Below are positions 11,036 to 21,249 of a DNA stretch of 64,000 bases, one piece after another (positions within the stretch are counted from its first letter, which is position 1; every line of letters begins with the position of its first letter). The translations under genes were made by a program, and so were the position numbers. The stretch covers positions 17,292,211-17,356,210 of the forward strand of contig CM036240.1 in assembly GCA_020698575.1 (NCBI GenBank). The letters run 5' to 3'. Below the pieces are notes generated by a model. It searched no databases. It was not told where the DNA came from and saw only the letters and a list, made by a program, of their open reading frames with translations. The stretch comes from Bostrychus sinensis. Lineage: Eukaryota > Chordata > Actinopteri > Gobiiformes > Eleotridae.

Positions 11036-13380
11036 TAAGAGTCTGGATGTCCCCTGGCTTCCTACCACATACAGGGCTTGGGCACTCCAGTTGTTTGCAT
11101 CATTTTTAATATTTGTTTACATTTGTGCATATTATTTGTAGGATCATGTAGCTTAATGCACATTGTCTTTGCTTTGACATTACAGGAGACTGGCCTGGTC
11201 AACACAAAACACTTACCACTGAAGTTGCCATCGTAACTTTAAACACTTTCTGCAGTTGTTGTCTATTTTTGTCTATTACAGTAAGAGTGTGTGTCTTGGT
11301 TATAGTGGGCGCTGATAGTAAAAGTGCTTCTTGACATTTAAACATCTTGTCAGAGCACCTCCCTTGAGAGCAGCTCTGCCTCTAAAATACTTTACTGTAA
11401 CTGCTGCTTTGGGGGAAACCCTGACTGTTTTCTCCTGTATACAGTTTAGCTTTGGCTATTAAGCCCCTTATAACTGTAACTGTATGTAAAATACTCAAGG
11501 TTGCATGGTTTGGCATAAGTTTTACACCGAATATCTTTCCTGACACAAACAAGCATAAGAATACACTGTGGCTGAATTTGCCACTTTGGAAGTACCTTTA
11601 AATTACTGTAAATATACTAAAGTTTAGAATACACTCACACTATTAAACATGAATTACATAGACCTATTAGTTAAAGTCCTCTACTATGGTTTTTCAGGCT
11701 TTTTCAGACACTTTTGCATTAGTATTTTATAACTTGTATGTATGAAAAATGTCATCTTTTGTGGCGCTGTTAATTTCAATATGCAGTGAACTTGGATTAG
11801 ATGTCTGTGGCATCCCTTTAGTACGATTCTTAGCAACATTACACATAGAAAAATGAGCCAACTGATTCATAGTGACAGAAATTTAAGTGCCGAAATGATC
11901 AGAATGAGTTATCACCTGATTTCTATTACATTATACTATTAGATGATTACACAGGTTGCCTCCACGAAAAAGAAAAACTAAAAAAAACTGTGCTTGCTTT
12001 TTTTCTCAGCCGCCTGCCAAAGGCCACACAAACCGGTCGTGACACATCGCTGCTGTTTTTCTTTTGTGGTAACTACAAGAGCACTTCTTTGACCTCCACC
12101 AGCATCTCACCATCTCATCTGATCGCAGCGTGTCAGTCCTCATCACCGCGTACATTTGGAAACCACAGGACTGCCATAAATGAGTAATGCGCCTGTCAGT
12201 TTAGCTCGCTTTCTGGCCATAACATCAAGTACTTAAAGTCTATAACAAAAGCCTGGTGTCACTGTGCCCTCAAGAGCAAAGAAAGACAAACAGATCAAAT
12301 GGCTTCAGACCACAAGTGCACTGAAGGAAAATTAACTATTCATTTAGCATTTTTAACAAAACATAGAATTTTTTTTACATTTTTTAGCAACAGATACACA
12401 AATCCGTAAATGTTTTTGCACACAGAGTTTATGGTGTCATCCTAAATAGTACTACAAAGAAATGCTGAAGCTGGCTGGTCTATTAGTATACAGTTTATTT
12501 TATTTTACGTTGTTTAGGGTTTACTGAATATTAACCTGTTGTGAAAAGAGCTTTTAGTAGATTTCAGACCAGTTTTTTTCCCCCAGCAGTTCACTGGAAC
12601 CCCAGCTCTCCCCTGTGACTACATCCAAATGAACAACGCATCAAAATAATGAGCAAAGTGCCTTCCTTCCACTGTTCCTATCCAGGGAATTGTTTTCATC
12701 CAGTACATACAGTTAATATTCAAATGATGTAAAATGTGCTTCTGCAGTAAAAATACAATTTAAGGGTCTAAAGCATTACATGATGGTTTCATTGTGTCTG
12801 CTATTTATTCAGGTTATGAGTTAGAAATAGTTTTCTCTATTTATTGGAAAGGCATTTTAGAATATTGTGTTATTGCTGTTACACTTGGATCACTGCTGCA
12901 AACATTACCACAGTAACTGACTAACATTAGTCCTCTTAAATCTTAATAACAAATAGCAAAAATAAAAAGGCCACTGCTATGAGCTTCTTCTCAATTCAAG
13001 CTCGTGGGAAAGCTGTTAACTCTGTAATGCATCTTCAGTTGTCCCTCTCCTGCACACACACAAACACAAGTGCACTCTACACATTTCAGAATGAATGGTA
13101 AAGCCAGAGTCGTCAAGGAGCCGCAGACTGTACAATACAGAGCTATATCCATTCAGCAATTTCTCTCCCTCCTGCTGCACACAGCAGCGTCCTCTGGACT
13201 TTAAAAAGCTCTCAGTGAAATCTTTAATAACCCGTGCTACCACACTGAGCGCACACTGAAGTTCTTGATACTGGCATCAAACACAGACTCAAAAAAATCA
13301 CGAATACAAAATCCTCGCAAACTTCTGTCACTCTGATGCACAAAATCTTTTATAAAGTGGACAACATCAGCCGATTTTCA
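11036..13380. other. probable intron 1 sequence
   Basis: This stretch lies downstream (minus strand) of the first coding exon at 13518-13590. I find no further exon with a credible acceptor, frame and donor. The open frame at 13016-13243 on the minus strand lacks splice signals and any recognisable domain. Confidence 0.4.
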
Positions 13381-13517
13381 GCGGCGAAGCTCCGAGGGCA
13401 ACAAGCAAAGACCCAGGTCCCAGGCGTCACCCTCCGCACGTCACTGCACCCACTCAGCCTCCTCGTGCTCCCGATGACAGGCGGAACTTACAGGTGAGCT
13501 GGAGGTGATAAACTTAC

Positions 13518-13590
13518 AGTTAGTGGCGGCGGACGCTCCGCTGACAGCGCTCAGAGTGCACAGGGTGACCACGCACAGCAGCCGCACCAT
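13518..13590 (-). CDS. first coding exon with signal peptide, partial gene
   Basis: Reading leftwards, the ATG at 13590-13588 has A at -3 and G at +4, a good Kozak context. The exon encodes 24 codons plus one base, starting MVRLLCVVTLCTLSAVSGA and ending ..SAATN. The product start is a classic secretory signal peptide: a basic residue, a hydrophobic core and a small-residue cleavage zone near GASA. The exon ends at a near-consensus donor (T|GTAAGT), giving a phase-1 intron. The product is a secreted or membrane protein whose other exons lie left of the window. Signal peptide, phase 1 and the ATN ending before a T-starting codon resemble contactin-associated protein exon 1 (cntnap5-like), but so little sequence cannot prove it. 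A second donor exists 26 bases further on (see findings). Confidence 0.6.
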
Positions 13591-13735
13591 CTTTCCAGTC
13601 GCACGATACTTGTATTATCCGAATAAAAAGAAGAAAAATAAAGCGAAGAGCGCACAGCTTCCTCCTCGCGCCTCCAGCGTGGAGGAATACAAGAGTCTGA
13701 GGTCTGCTGTGGAGCAGCGCCACCAGCACGTCACG
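13591..13735 (-). promoter_or_regulatory. 5'UTR and proximal promoter of the 13.5-kb gene
   Basis: The sequence upstream of the ATG on the minus strand is locally GC- and CpG-richer than its AT-rich surroundings. It contains a CRE-like TGACGTG (complement of 13727-13733) about 140 bases before the ATG. A T-rich stretch near 13616-13640 precedes the start codon. The transcription start is not determinable from sequence alone. Confidence 0.45.
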
Positions 13736-13736
13736 T

Positions 13737-13739
13737 ACG

Positions 13740-13771
<32 letters not shown>

Positions 13772-13790
13772 TCTCTCCCTCTCTCTATTG
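13737..13790. repeat. (CT)n polypyrimidine tract near the promoter
   Basis: CT dinucleotides are interrupted by a few TTTC units. On the minus, gene-sense strand this is a GA-rich tract just upstream of the 5'UTR. Such tracts are common near vertebrate promoters, so a regulatory role is possible but unproven. Confidence 0.8.
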
Positions 13791-13799
13791 TATCTCTCA

Positions 13800-14839
13800 G
13801 TCTCATTTATGGGCTAAACAAAGGAGCGGTGCTGTGCTGGAGACCCTCCACAAAGCAGGGACAAATCAGTCCAAAGCCAAAAGCTTTTTCAAAAGCTATT
13901 GAGCTTCTAATCTATATTGTAGACTAATCTAGGTTTTTAATCCATAACAAATACTTTAAGAGGGAAAAAAAATTGGTGCATATATAGCTAGGTGTAGGAA
14001 TAAAAGAGACAAAATATAAAAACCACAAGAAATAAAAACATTGCATATCAAAAAGATATACAATTAAGTCTTTTTAAAGCCTTGTTTGCATTACGATTAC
14101 ATTTCTGTATTTGATAAAAGTGAATTAGCCAAAATAGTGTGTGTCATATATTCTGTTTTAAATGTTCTGAAAAATAAATAAGTAAAAAACAAATAAGTAC
14201 ATTTTCAGTACAGGAAGGACAGCAAAGCAATGACTGGTCTTGGCTTAAGTCTCCCAATATTTTGTAAGAATTTGATGCTTTCAGAGGACATTATCAACCA
14301 CTGTTTCTCTTTGATAATATTATTTTTACATTTTACTTAGAATGTATATCATTTATATGGTTGGCCCTGTTTGTTTTGCTCACTCTCAGAGTTAGTTCTG
14401 CATTTTGATCCCGCTCTGAAAAAGTTGGGAGACAGAATCCAGTACACTGTAATTGTTTCTAAATGAGTCCAAATGAATAGCACTGAGAGCATTCTTCAGA
14501 CAGCGCTGGGTCTGCAGAGGCTGAGCTATAGTCATTATATCCAGGTGAAGTATAAAGTGAGGCTGTAGTGTATAAATTAGACCCTCTTCACCAGTAGACC
14601 TATGGCATTCCAGAGGTAAACTCCACTTGGATTTTGTGCATCTATCATCCCATGAAGCAACCTTTACTCTAATGAGAAAACTGCATTGATCTGCATTGTT
14701 GGTTCAATATATCATGTCAGACGTTTTCTCTGGTCTGCTGTGGTTTTCTGAGCAAGGAAAAAGGGCGTCCTGGAGAAAAAACAAAATATTACAAATTAGG
14801 AACGCTCAGAAGGTACAAACTTCTGGAAAGGCATTGATG
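13800..14839. other. upstream intergenic stretch
   Basis: No repeat boundary or gene is recognised. Distal regulatory elements could lie here but none can be called by eye. Confidence 0.4.
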
Positions 14840-14975
14840 TATGGATATAGTGCCTAGACCTGGACTTGAAATAGAGATCTTCTCGTTAAAGGGTAAATGC
14901 TCAACCCATTTAGCCACAAGGCCCAAGGAAAATCAACTAAAATAATTACACTGATCTGATCTGCTTCTGAGATAA
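14840..14975 (-). repeat. tRNA-like SINE family B, minus copy
   Basis: The minus strand reads 'ttgtggctaaatgggttgag', 'catttaccctttaacgagaa', then 'caagtccaggtctaggcact' and 'ata'. This is the head of the family also seen at 1.7, 3.2, 4.9 and 5.4 kb. Confidence 0.6.
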
Positions 14976-15559
14976 AAGTGGCTAAATCTCATTTATTTTG
15001 ATAAGATGAACTGAAAATCAATTGATAACTGTGCTATTAGCTAATGTATTCAAGATATTCAATGATATTGTTTCACATCAAAATCGCATCTGTTTATACA
15101 ATAGATTTAGGCATTTTTGCTTAAAAGTAATATATTTATATTTTGAAAATATTTCATTTATCTACATATAAATTTGCATTTTGTCCACTTCCAAGAGAGA
15201 GATTTTTGCAAATAAAAACAAAACATTTTATGTCAAAACTAGCCATATTAAAATGAATGTATTGGAATGTGCAGACAGGCTTTCAGATAGAACTGGTTGC
15301 TTGTAGACACTGTTCCTTCTGATAAACTACCGTTTTTGCCTTATTTTGCATAAATTTCCTATTTTGACCCAATACTGTTTCTTGGAAACTATACCAATCT
15401 GCACTTCTGACTTACTTTTTCTTTATTAGTGACCTAATACAAGAAAGATTTCACTACTTTGTTCCAGAAGCATTTTGCTTGTAGACCAGTGTAATTTGTT
15501 TATCATTTGTTCCTTTACTGACCCCTTTGTGGCATTGGCCCTATCTCACAATGCCACAG

Positions 15560-15753
15560 GATCCTGCTAGATCCAGAGGGTGATCCAGAGCCATTCCACA
15601 CTCTCACTCACTATTTTAGATTCACCACTTCACAAATGCATGTTTTTGGACAGGGAGGAAGCTGCAGAGAACTCATCGGGGAAGACATGCAGACTGTACT
15701 TGAACTTGAGAATTGAACCCACAACCGTTCACCACTCCGCCACCATTCCCTCA
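15560..15753 (-). repeat. tRNA-derived SINE family A, minus copy
   Basis: The minus strand starts with a tRNA-like head (a 'ggtggcggagtggtgaac' A-box region and 'gggttcaattc' B-box). It then carries the shared body ('gcatgtcttcccc', 'aaaacatgcattt'). It is interrupted at its 5' side by the hAT MITE that starts at 15762. Confidence 0.6.
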
Positions 15754-15761
15754 CTATTTTC

Positions 15762-16425
15762 CAGAGGTGGGACTTGAGACTTGCTTGACAAATATTCCAA
15801 AAAGACTTGACTTGGTTTTCATGACTTTACACTTGACTCAGATTTGAGTTAAATGACTTGAACTGAGGTGCTTTTTACAGAAAATTCAGGATGAAGGTGA
15901 GTGTAACATAAATGTAATGAAAGAACGGTGCATTTGTGTTCACTTATGCAAATGAGCGTAGGAGTTAAATGTGTACAATAACCTGAAGTGTTGAAAGCAG
16001 TGATGCTGTTTTGATGCTGTAGTGTCAGATATAACACACTTTGCTTTCTTCTTATATGTTTTGCCTTTAGCCTGCCTCGTGCACATCATTCATCTGTTGT
16101 CTGTTGTTGCAAGTTACTAATCAGTATAGGCACATTTAACTTAGCAAAAATGACAAGACCACTCATTTTGTTTATTTTATTTTAAAAACCCTCCGCTTTG
16201 TGTGGCCCTCCAAATTGTTTGTTGCCAGATACTGTATATGATAACTACTGACTGTAATATAAATGAGACTATAAATGTGTAAGAACAGTTTGGCCAAAAA
16301 CAAAACATGTGTGACTCGACTTGACTCAGTTTTCATAAAGATTAACTTGGTCTTGCTTGTAACTTGAAGATTAGAACTCAATGCTTACTTGTGATTTGTA
16401 CATGAGTGACTCACTCCCACATCTG
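15762..16425. mobile_element. hAT MITE with cagaggtggg ends
   Basis: The left end is cagaggtgggacttgagact. The right end, read on the minus strand, starts cagatgtgggagtgagtcac. The flanks ctattttc (15754-15761) and ttatttac (16426-16433) fit an 8-bp duplication with two changes. The sub-terminal regions repeat 'gacttg' and 'gactca' motifs, as in a known class of fish hAT MITEs. Open frames inside do not encode transposase. Confidence 0.7.
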
Positions 16426-16433
16426 TTATTTAC

Positions 16434-17260
16434 CAAAATGCTTTTTTTGTAAAAGGTAAAGTGAAATATAACAAATGCATAATTTATCCTGTACAGCTTG
16501 GATGAACAGAAATCCCTGTCCATGTGCATGTTCAGCATATCTGAGTACACCACAGTCACAGTTGTTTTTTTGTTTTGTCTGGCTCGCTGCTTGGGGGCGT
16601 ATATTGTGCTGCATTTTGCATTTTGCTTTGTCGCACACTGTGTTCTTTGTCTTTGTGTGTTTGATGTTGTACATTTCTGTCTCATGTTGCCGCGGTTACT
16701 CAAGCCCAGACTTACTTTTCCTTCATTTGCTTTTCAGACATTTCCAGAGGTTATTTTGTAAAGTCCAATTTAGTTTAAGCAAGAGAATAAGACTAATGTT
16801 TGTTGAATTACAGCCGAGGAAGGTAAAACCCCTGCAGCACATAAAACAGGAGTTTTATCTGAGGGACAACAACAGTTTGACAAAAGAAGTTGTAATTATT
16901 TGTCAAAGAAAACATTTATATTATCATCTAGTATCAGTAATTATATTTTCCATTTGGACATGTTTGTAGTAAGTGACAGAGGAGCCACACGGTGCAGTTG
17001 AAAGCACAAAAGGATTGAATTTTCCCTTCTACGAGAAGGAAAAGCCGTAATGAAGCAATGATTCAGAAAAAAGAGTAATACGGATTAGCGTTGAATACAA
17101 ACTATAATCCATCTATCAAAAAAGATGTGACTTTGACAGCATCATTCTTTAGGTTTTTGTTAAGCTCACTCACAAAGATGATTTTGACTAATATCAGTTT
17201 GTTTATAAACACAATAAAATGGAGAGGAAAAGCATCTAATGCAGCATTTTCAGGCACATA

Positions 17261-17261
<1 letters not shown>
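16434..17261. other. unannotated stretch
   Basis: It contains a 164-codon open frame (16475-16969, +) with a cysteine- and phenylalanine-rich, low-complexity translation and no domain I recognise. I regard it as chance. No paired termini are seen. Confidence 0.4.

Positions 17262-17262
<1 letters not shown>

Positions 17263-17339
<77 letters not shown>
17263..17339. repeat. (TA)n microsatellite
   Basis: About 76 bp of nearly perfect alternating TA. It is self-complementary and able to extrude a cruciform, and its length is likely polymorphic. Confidence 0.95.
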
Positions 17340-17340
<1 letters not shown>

Positions 17341-17496
17341 TTATGTCTGTTTCAGTAGTTCTCATTACAAACTGAAGCATATTACATTAATTCTGAGTCA
17401 ACAGTGAATAAAGTGAATAGAGTTAATAAATAAAAAATTCAGTACCCAATAAAATAGAATATACATATATTTTATTTATTTAAGAAAAATCTTTGG

Positions 17497-17645
17497 GCTG
17501 CTCTCTTTTTCGTTAGGGGTCGTCACAGCAAAGCACTTGCATGGTGATTTGTAGGTTTTTACATTTTAAGTAGGTAATGTGGGTCAAGTGTCTTGCCCAG
17601 GGACACAACAACAATATGCACTTTGAGTGAGGACAGCCACGGAGT
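17497..17645 (-). repeat. LINE 3'-end fragment
   Basis: It contains 'ttaggggtcgtcacagcaaa' and 'tgtcttgcccagggacacaa'. I recognise these as blocks of a fish non-LTR element tail read in reverse. Confidence 0.45.
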
Positions 17646-17932
17646 TATAAGTATAAGATAAACGAGCGTACTCCTTGTGCCAGTCTCAAGCCTGGATAAA
17701 TGGAGAGGGTTGCTTCAAGAAAGGGATCCAGTGTATAAACCTTTGCCAGAAAAATCATTCCAGTTTACTGCACGCTGATTCAAGATTCCTTTACTGTTAT
17801 TCAGCAAGACACCACAGTTGAAGTGCAGAACGAAATTTCATGTTGCACTTGCTGCTGAAGAAGGGACAGATAAAAGGCTTAAAAAAACTGTAAATGGCAA
17901 ATATATTAAAAACTTGAATATATATATATACA

Positions 17933-18181
17933 CAGTTGTAAGAAAAAGTATGTGAACTCTTTGGAATCACTTTGATTTCTGCATGATTTGATCATAAAAT
18001 GTGATCTGATCTTCATTTAAGTCACAACAATAGACAAACACAGTCTTCTTAAACTAATGCTGCAAAAAAAAAAAAAAGTTAACATTCACAATACAGGATT
18101 GAATGAGTATGTGAACCTCTAGGCTAATGACCTCTTCAAGAGCTAATTGGAGTGAGGTATCAGCCAAACTGGGGTCCAATC
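17933..18181 (+). mobile_element. Tc1/mariner element, one end only
   Basis: It starts cagttgtaagaaaaagtatg and continues 'gtgaactctttggaatcact', 'aagtcacaacaatagacaaa' and 'gctaatgacctcttcaagag'. This order matches the terminal region of fish Tc1-like transposons. The transposase and the other end are absent. The copy is cut off where the LINE tail at 18185 begins. Confidence 0.65.
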
Positions 18182-18184
18182 ATA

Positions 18185-18800
18185 GCATGTTATGTGAGAG
18201 AAATTGCTCCTGTCCTTTATTTGTAAAGCACTTTACAAACAACTAAGTCGATCAAAGTGCTGCACAAGATAAACTATAAAATCAAACTTAAAAATATATA
18301 TACAAATCCATAAAAAGCATAAAAAGGTAATAAATACAAACAGATAAATAATCAGCTAAATAATGTCAACATCTCAAACTGTGTCAAAGGCCAATGAGAA
18401 CAAATGGGTTTTAAGAACAGATTTAAAAACAGGTACAGAGGAGGCCTGTCTACGTGCAAAGGCAGCTTGTTCCACAGTCTTGGTGCTGCCACTGCGAAAG
18501 CTCTGTCCCCTCTAAGCTTATGGTTAGTTTTAGGCACACTCAGGAGGTGCTGGTCAGCTGACCTGAGTGACCGTAAAGGAGTGTGTGGGTGCAGGAGCTC
18601 AGAGAGGTACAGTGGGGCAAAACCATTCAGACATTTAAAAACAAATAACAGAAGTTTAAAATGGATTCTGAAGTGTACAGGCAGCCAGTGCAGGGAAGAT
18701 AAAATCAGAGTGATGTGCTCATATTTGCGTGTGCCAGTTAAAAGACGTGCAGCCGCATTTTGCACGAGCTGCAATCGAGAGATCAACACTGTCACATTAG
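18185..18800 (-). mobile_element. 5'-truncated L2/Rex1-like LINE, ORF2 C-terminus
   Basis: A 147-codon open frame (18352-18795, minus) encodes the region downstream of the reverse-transcriptase palm. It contains LQLVQNAAARLLTGTRK, then HWLPVHFRIHFKLLLFVFK and RGDRAFAVAAPRLWNKLP. This is a signature C-terminal block of fish L2/CR1-like non-LTR retrotransposons. Positions 18185-18351 are the 3'UTR. The catalytic motifs lie upstream and are missing, so it is a dead 5' truncation. The intact frame suggests relative youth. Confidence 0.8.
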
Positions 18801-19544
18801 GAAGATAATCTCAAATGTGCAGGCTTTTATTTTGAAATGCCTGTAACACCAGAAAGTGTGGAGCCTCTTGTCTCTTTTTTTTCTAGCACAAAACTGGTGA
18901 GTGAATCAGCCCTTGATGGCCCCGCGGTGGAGGAGGTAATTTGGGAAACACAGATACTGCCGAGAGTTTTACACTTGCAGATGATGGATGATGGAGCAGC
19001 AGTGTTCAGATGCAGAAAATGCCCACATGTAGGTCTTCTCCAAACTTGTGACGAGAGTGTCCTTGCAGAAAGACTTTTTTTTTCACTGCCAGGAGAATCA
19101 TTATAAAACATCAAGAGACTGTAATTACATGTTCAGATGTTGACAATCAGCATCATACAATTTAAAACACTAATTTATGAGATGCGTTTGTGCTGTGAAG
19201 GGAAGTTTTCTCTCTAACTTTGCAAAGACCAACCTTGTATTGCAATAAACATCTTTTGTCAGCCAGAGATGGAAAAGACATTAACCTCACACTCACCAGG
19301 GCAGGACAGACTGGAGTGCATTTAGAGCTAACTAAGTGGATCCACTCTACACCTCACTTCTGTCTGAAAAGAAAGGATACACAATTATTTTTTTTTTACA
19401 TGTAAAGGTGAAGTGTTTATGATGTATGGTGAGTGGTTTTTTTTTTGTACCTTTTGGTCCAGACACGGTTTGCTGACAGACGATGTATGATCTTGAGTAT
19501 TCCACCTCTCTGTAACCTTTAGTTACAGTGACCCTGAAGGGACC

Positions 19545-20115
19545 TCAGTATTTTTCTAATACTAGACTAAACCAGAACTAAACATGAGCTTATTTAGGAA
19601 AAAGACAGGAGTAAACCTGGTCTACACAAGGACTAAACCAAGACTAAACCAGAACTAAACCAGGGCTAAACCAAGACCAAACCAAGTCTAAACAAGGACC
19701 AAACCAGGCCTAAGCAAGGACTAAACCAGGGCCAAACTAGAAAAAAAATTGTCTTAACCCGGACATATTTAGGAAAAAGACAGGAATAAACCAGGTCTAA
19801 ACAAGGACTAAACAAGTACTAAACCAGGGCTAAATCAGGACAAACGCAGTCTAAACCAGGACTTATTTAGGAAAAAAATAGGAATAAACCAGGTCAAAGC
19901 AAGGACTAAACAAGGTCTAAACAAGGATCAAACCAGGACGAAACCAGGACTAAACTAGTGCCAAACCAGGACAAAAGCAGTCTAAACCAGGACTTATTTG
20001 GAAAAAACACAGGACTAAGCCAAGTCTAAACAAGGACTAAACCAGGACTAAACCAAGACAAAACCCGTCTAAATCAGGTCTAAACTTGGTCTAAAACAAG
20101 GACTAAACTGGTCAT
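19545..20115 (+). repeat. 'ggactaaacca' minisatellite with higher-order units
   Basis: There are many degenerate copies of an 11-bp-like unit around 'ggactaaacca' or 'ggtctaaacaa'. A longer block built on 'ttatttaggaaaaa' followed by 'acaggaataaacc' recurs near 19588, 19765, 19863 and 19993, marking a higher-order repeat of irregular length (about 100-180 bp). No long open frame is maintained. Confidence 0.85.
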
Positions 20116-21186
20116 CAACATGATGGACCTCAGTATTTCTAAAATCCTGTATACGGCCCTGCAAGTCACAACAACAAAATCAAAAATACACAAACAAAAA
20201 TACACACAAAGTGAGAAACACAAGACACAGCAACCCTGAAAAATCAAGAGTGACTCAACTACAGCTGGTTTCTTCCGGCTGGGACAAAGGTAATAATTCT
20301 AATTTTGTTAAGTCAGTAAACCAAAGGATTTATATGACAAGGCATTACACATGGACGATATCTAGCTGAATAGTTTTTCATTTGTCTGGCGGTCCAATGG
20401 TGAAGTTATTTTTAGACGTGCCATTGGTGACCATGTGAGCACTGACTGAAGGCTATGATGGGCAGCCCCTCATGTGCCTGTAGCTTTGAAGATGTACTTT
20501 GAAAGCATTTTTAAAAGTCTAAATTGATTTTATTGAAGACAGATCTTTCACTGTTACGGCAGGCTCTCTACAGTAGAAACACAGGGAAAAGTGTCATGAC
20601 AATGTCTACAGTGGCGCTTCCAGTTCAGCACTGCCATTAGCACTCAAACTATAATGATTTGTATGCTTTTGTGCCTCACCATCATGATTCACAATTATGC
20701 ACCGTAAATGGCTTGCAAATTATTGTTAGAAGCCTGATAAATGTGTTTTTTTGCAGAATTTGTATACTACCTACTACCTCGTCTTAGTAGCTCACCTGGC
20801 AGTGTCATGTTGTGTATTAATTAACTAATGTTTGCAAGTAATTTGTTCAAATTTCAGGTTAGGAACAGTGAAAACCTCTAACAGACTAAAATATGGAGCT
20901 TGAAAAAAATCTTCTTGGGGTAAAAAGTTCTGCTCAGTAGCAATTCAATTCGGGGGAAGTGTCATTTTCTTAAGTAGATAATGGAGGAGGCAGGTGGGAT
21001 CCATTCTGGCCCACAAGGCTCCTATTCTGCAGACTAATATATTGCACCGTACTCTCATTTTGAGGGAGATTTGTCATAATACCAAGTTGGCCAGATGCGT
21101 TCCCCTGGTTGTAGAGGCTTTTCATGCCCAGTGGGTCACCCTGTCAAACACACAGAAATATGCCCTTTGTCATTCTGCAGTCTCTA
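20116..21186. other. unannotated stretch
   Basis: No paired termini, RNA gene or coding exon is recognised. Confidence 0.4.
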
Positions 21187-21248
21187 CCACACACGCACAC
21201 ACACACACACACACACAGGTACACACACACACACACGTACACACACAA
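21187..21248 (+). repeat. (CA)n microsatellite
   Basis: CA repeats are interrupted by 'ggta' and 'cgta'. Open frames crossing it give only a Thr-His run and are not genes. Confidence 0.95.
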
Positions 21249-21249
21249 A

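Noticed and set aside
13520..13927. Longer open frames over the promoter region on both strands (13505-13927 + and 13520-13729 -)
   Set aside because: They read through the CT tract and out of frame with the signal-peptide exon. The GC-rich promoter patch simply has few stops.
16475..16969. 164-codon + open frame
   Set aside because: Low-complexity Cys/Phe/Leu-rich translation, no domain, no splice or promoter context, and overlapping shadow frames.
18404..18808. 134-codon + open frame
   Set aside because: It is the antisense shadow of the LINE ORF2 C-terminal frame on the minus strand.
18837..19114. Facing open frames of 89 and 95 codons on opposite strands
   Set aside because: Neither shows a domain, codon pattern or splice signals, and mutual overlap is expected by chance in a GC-richer patch.
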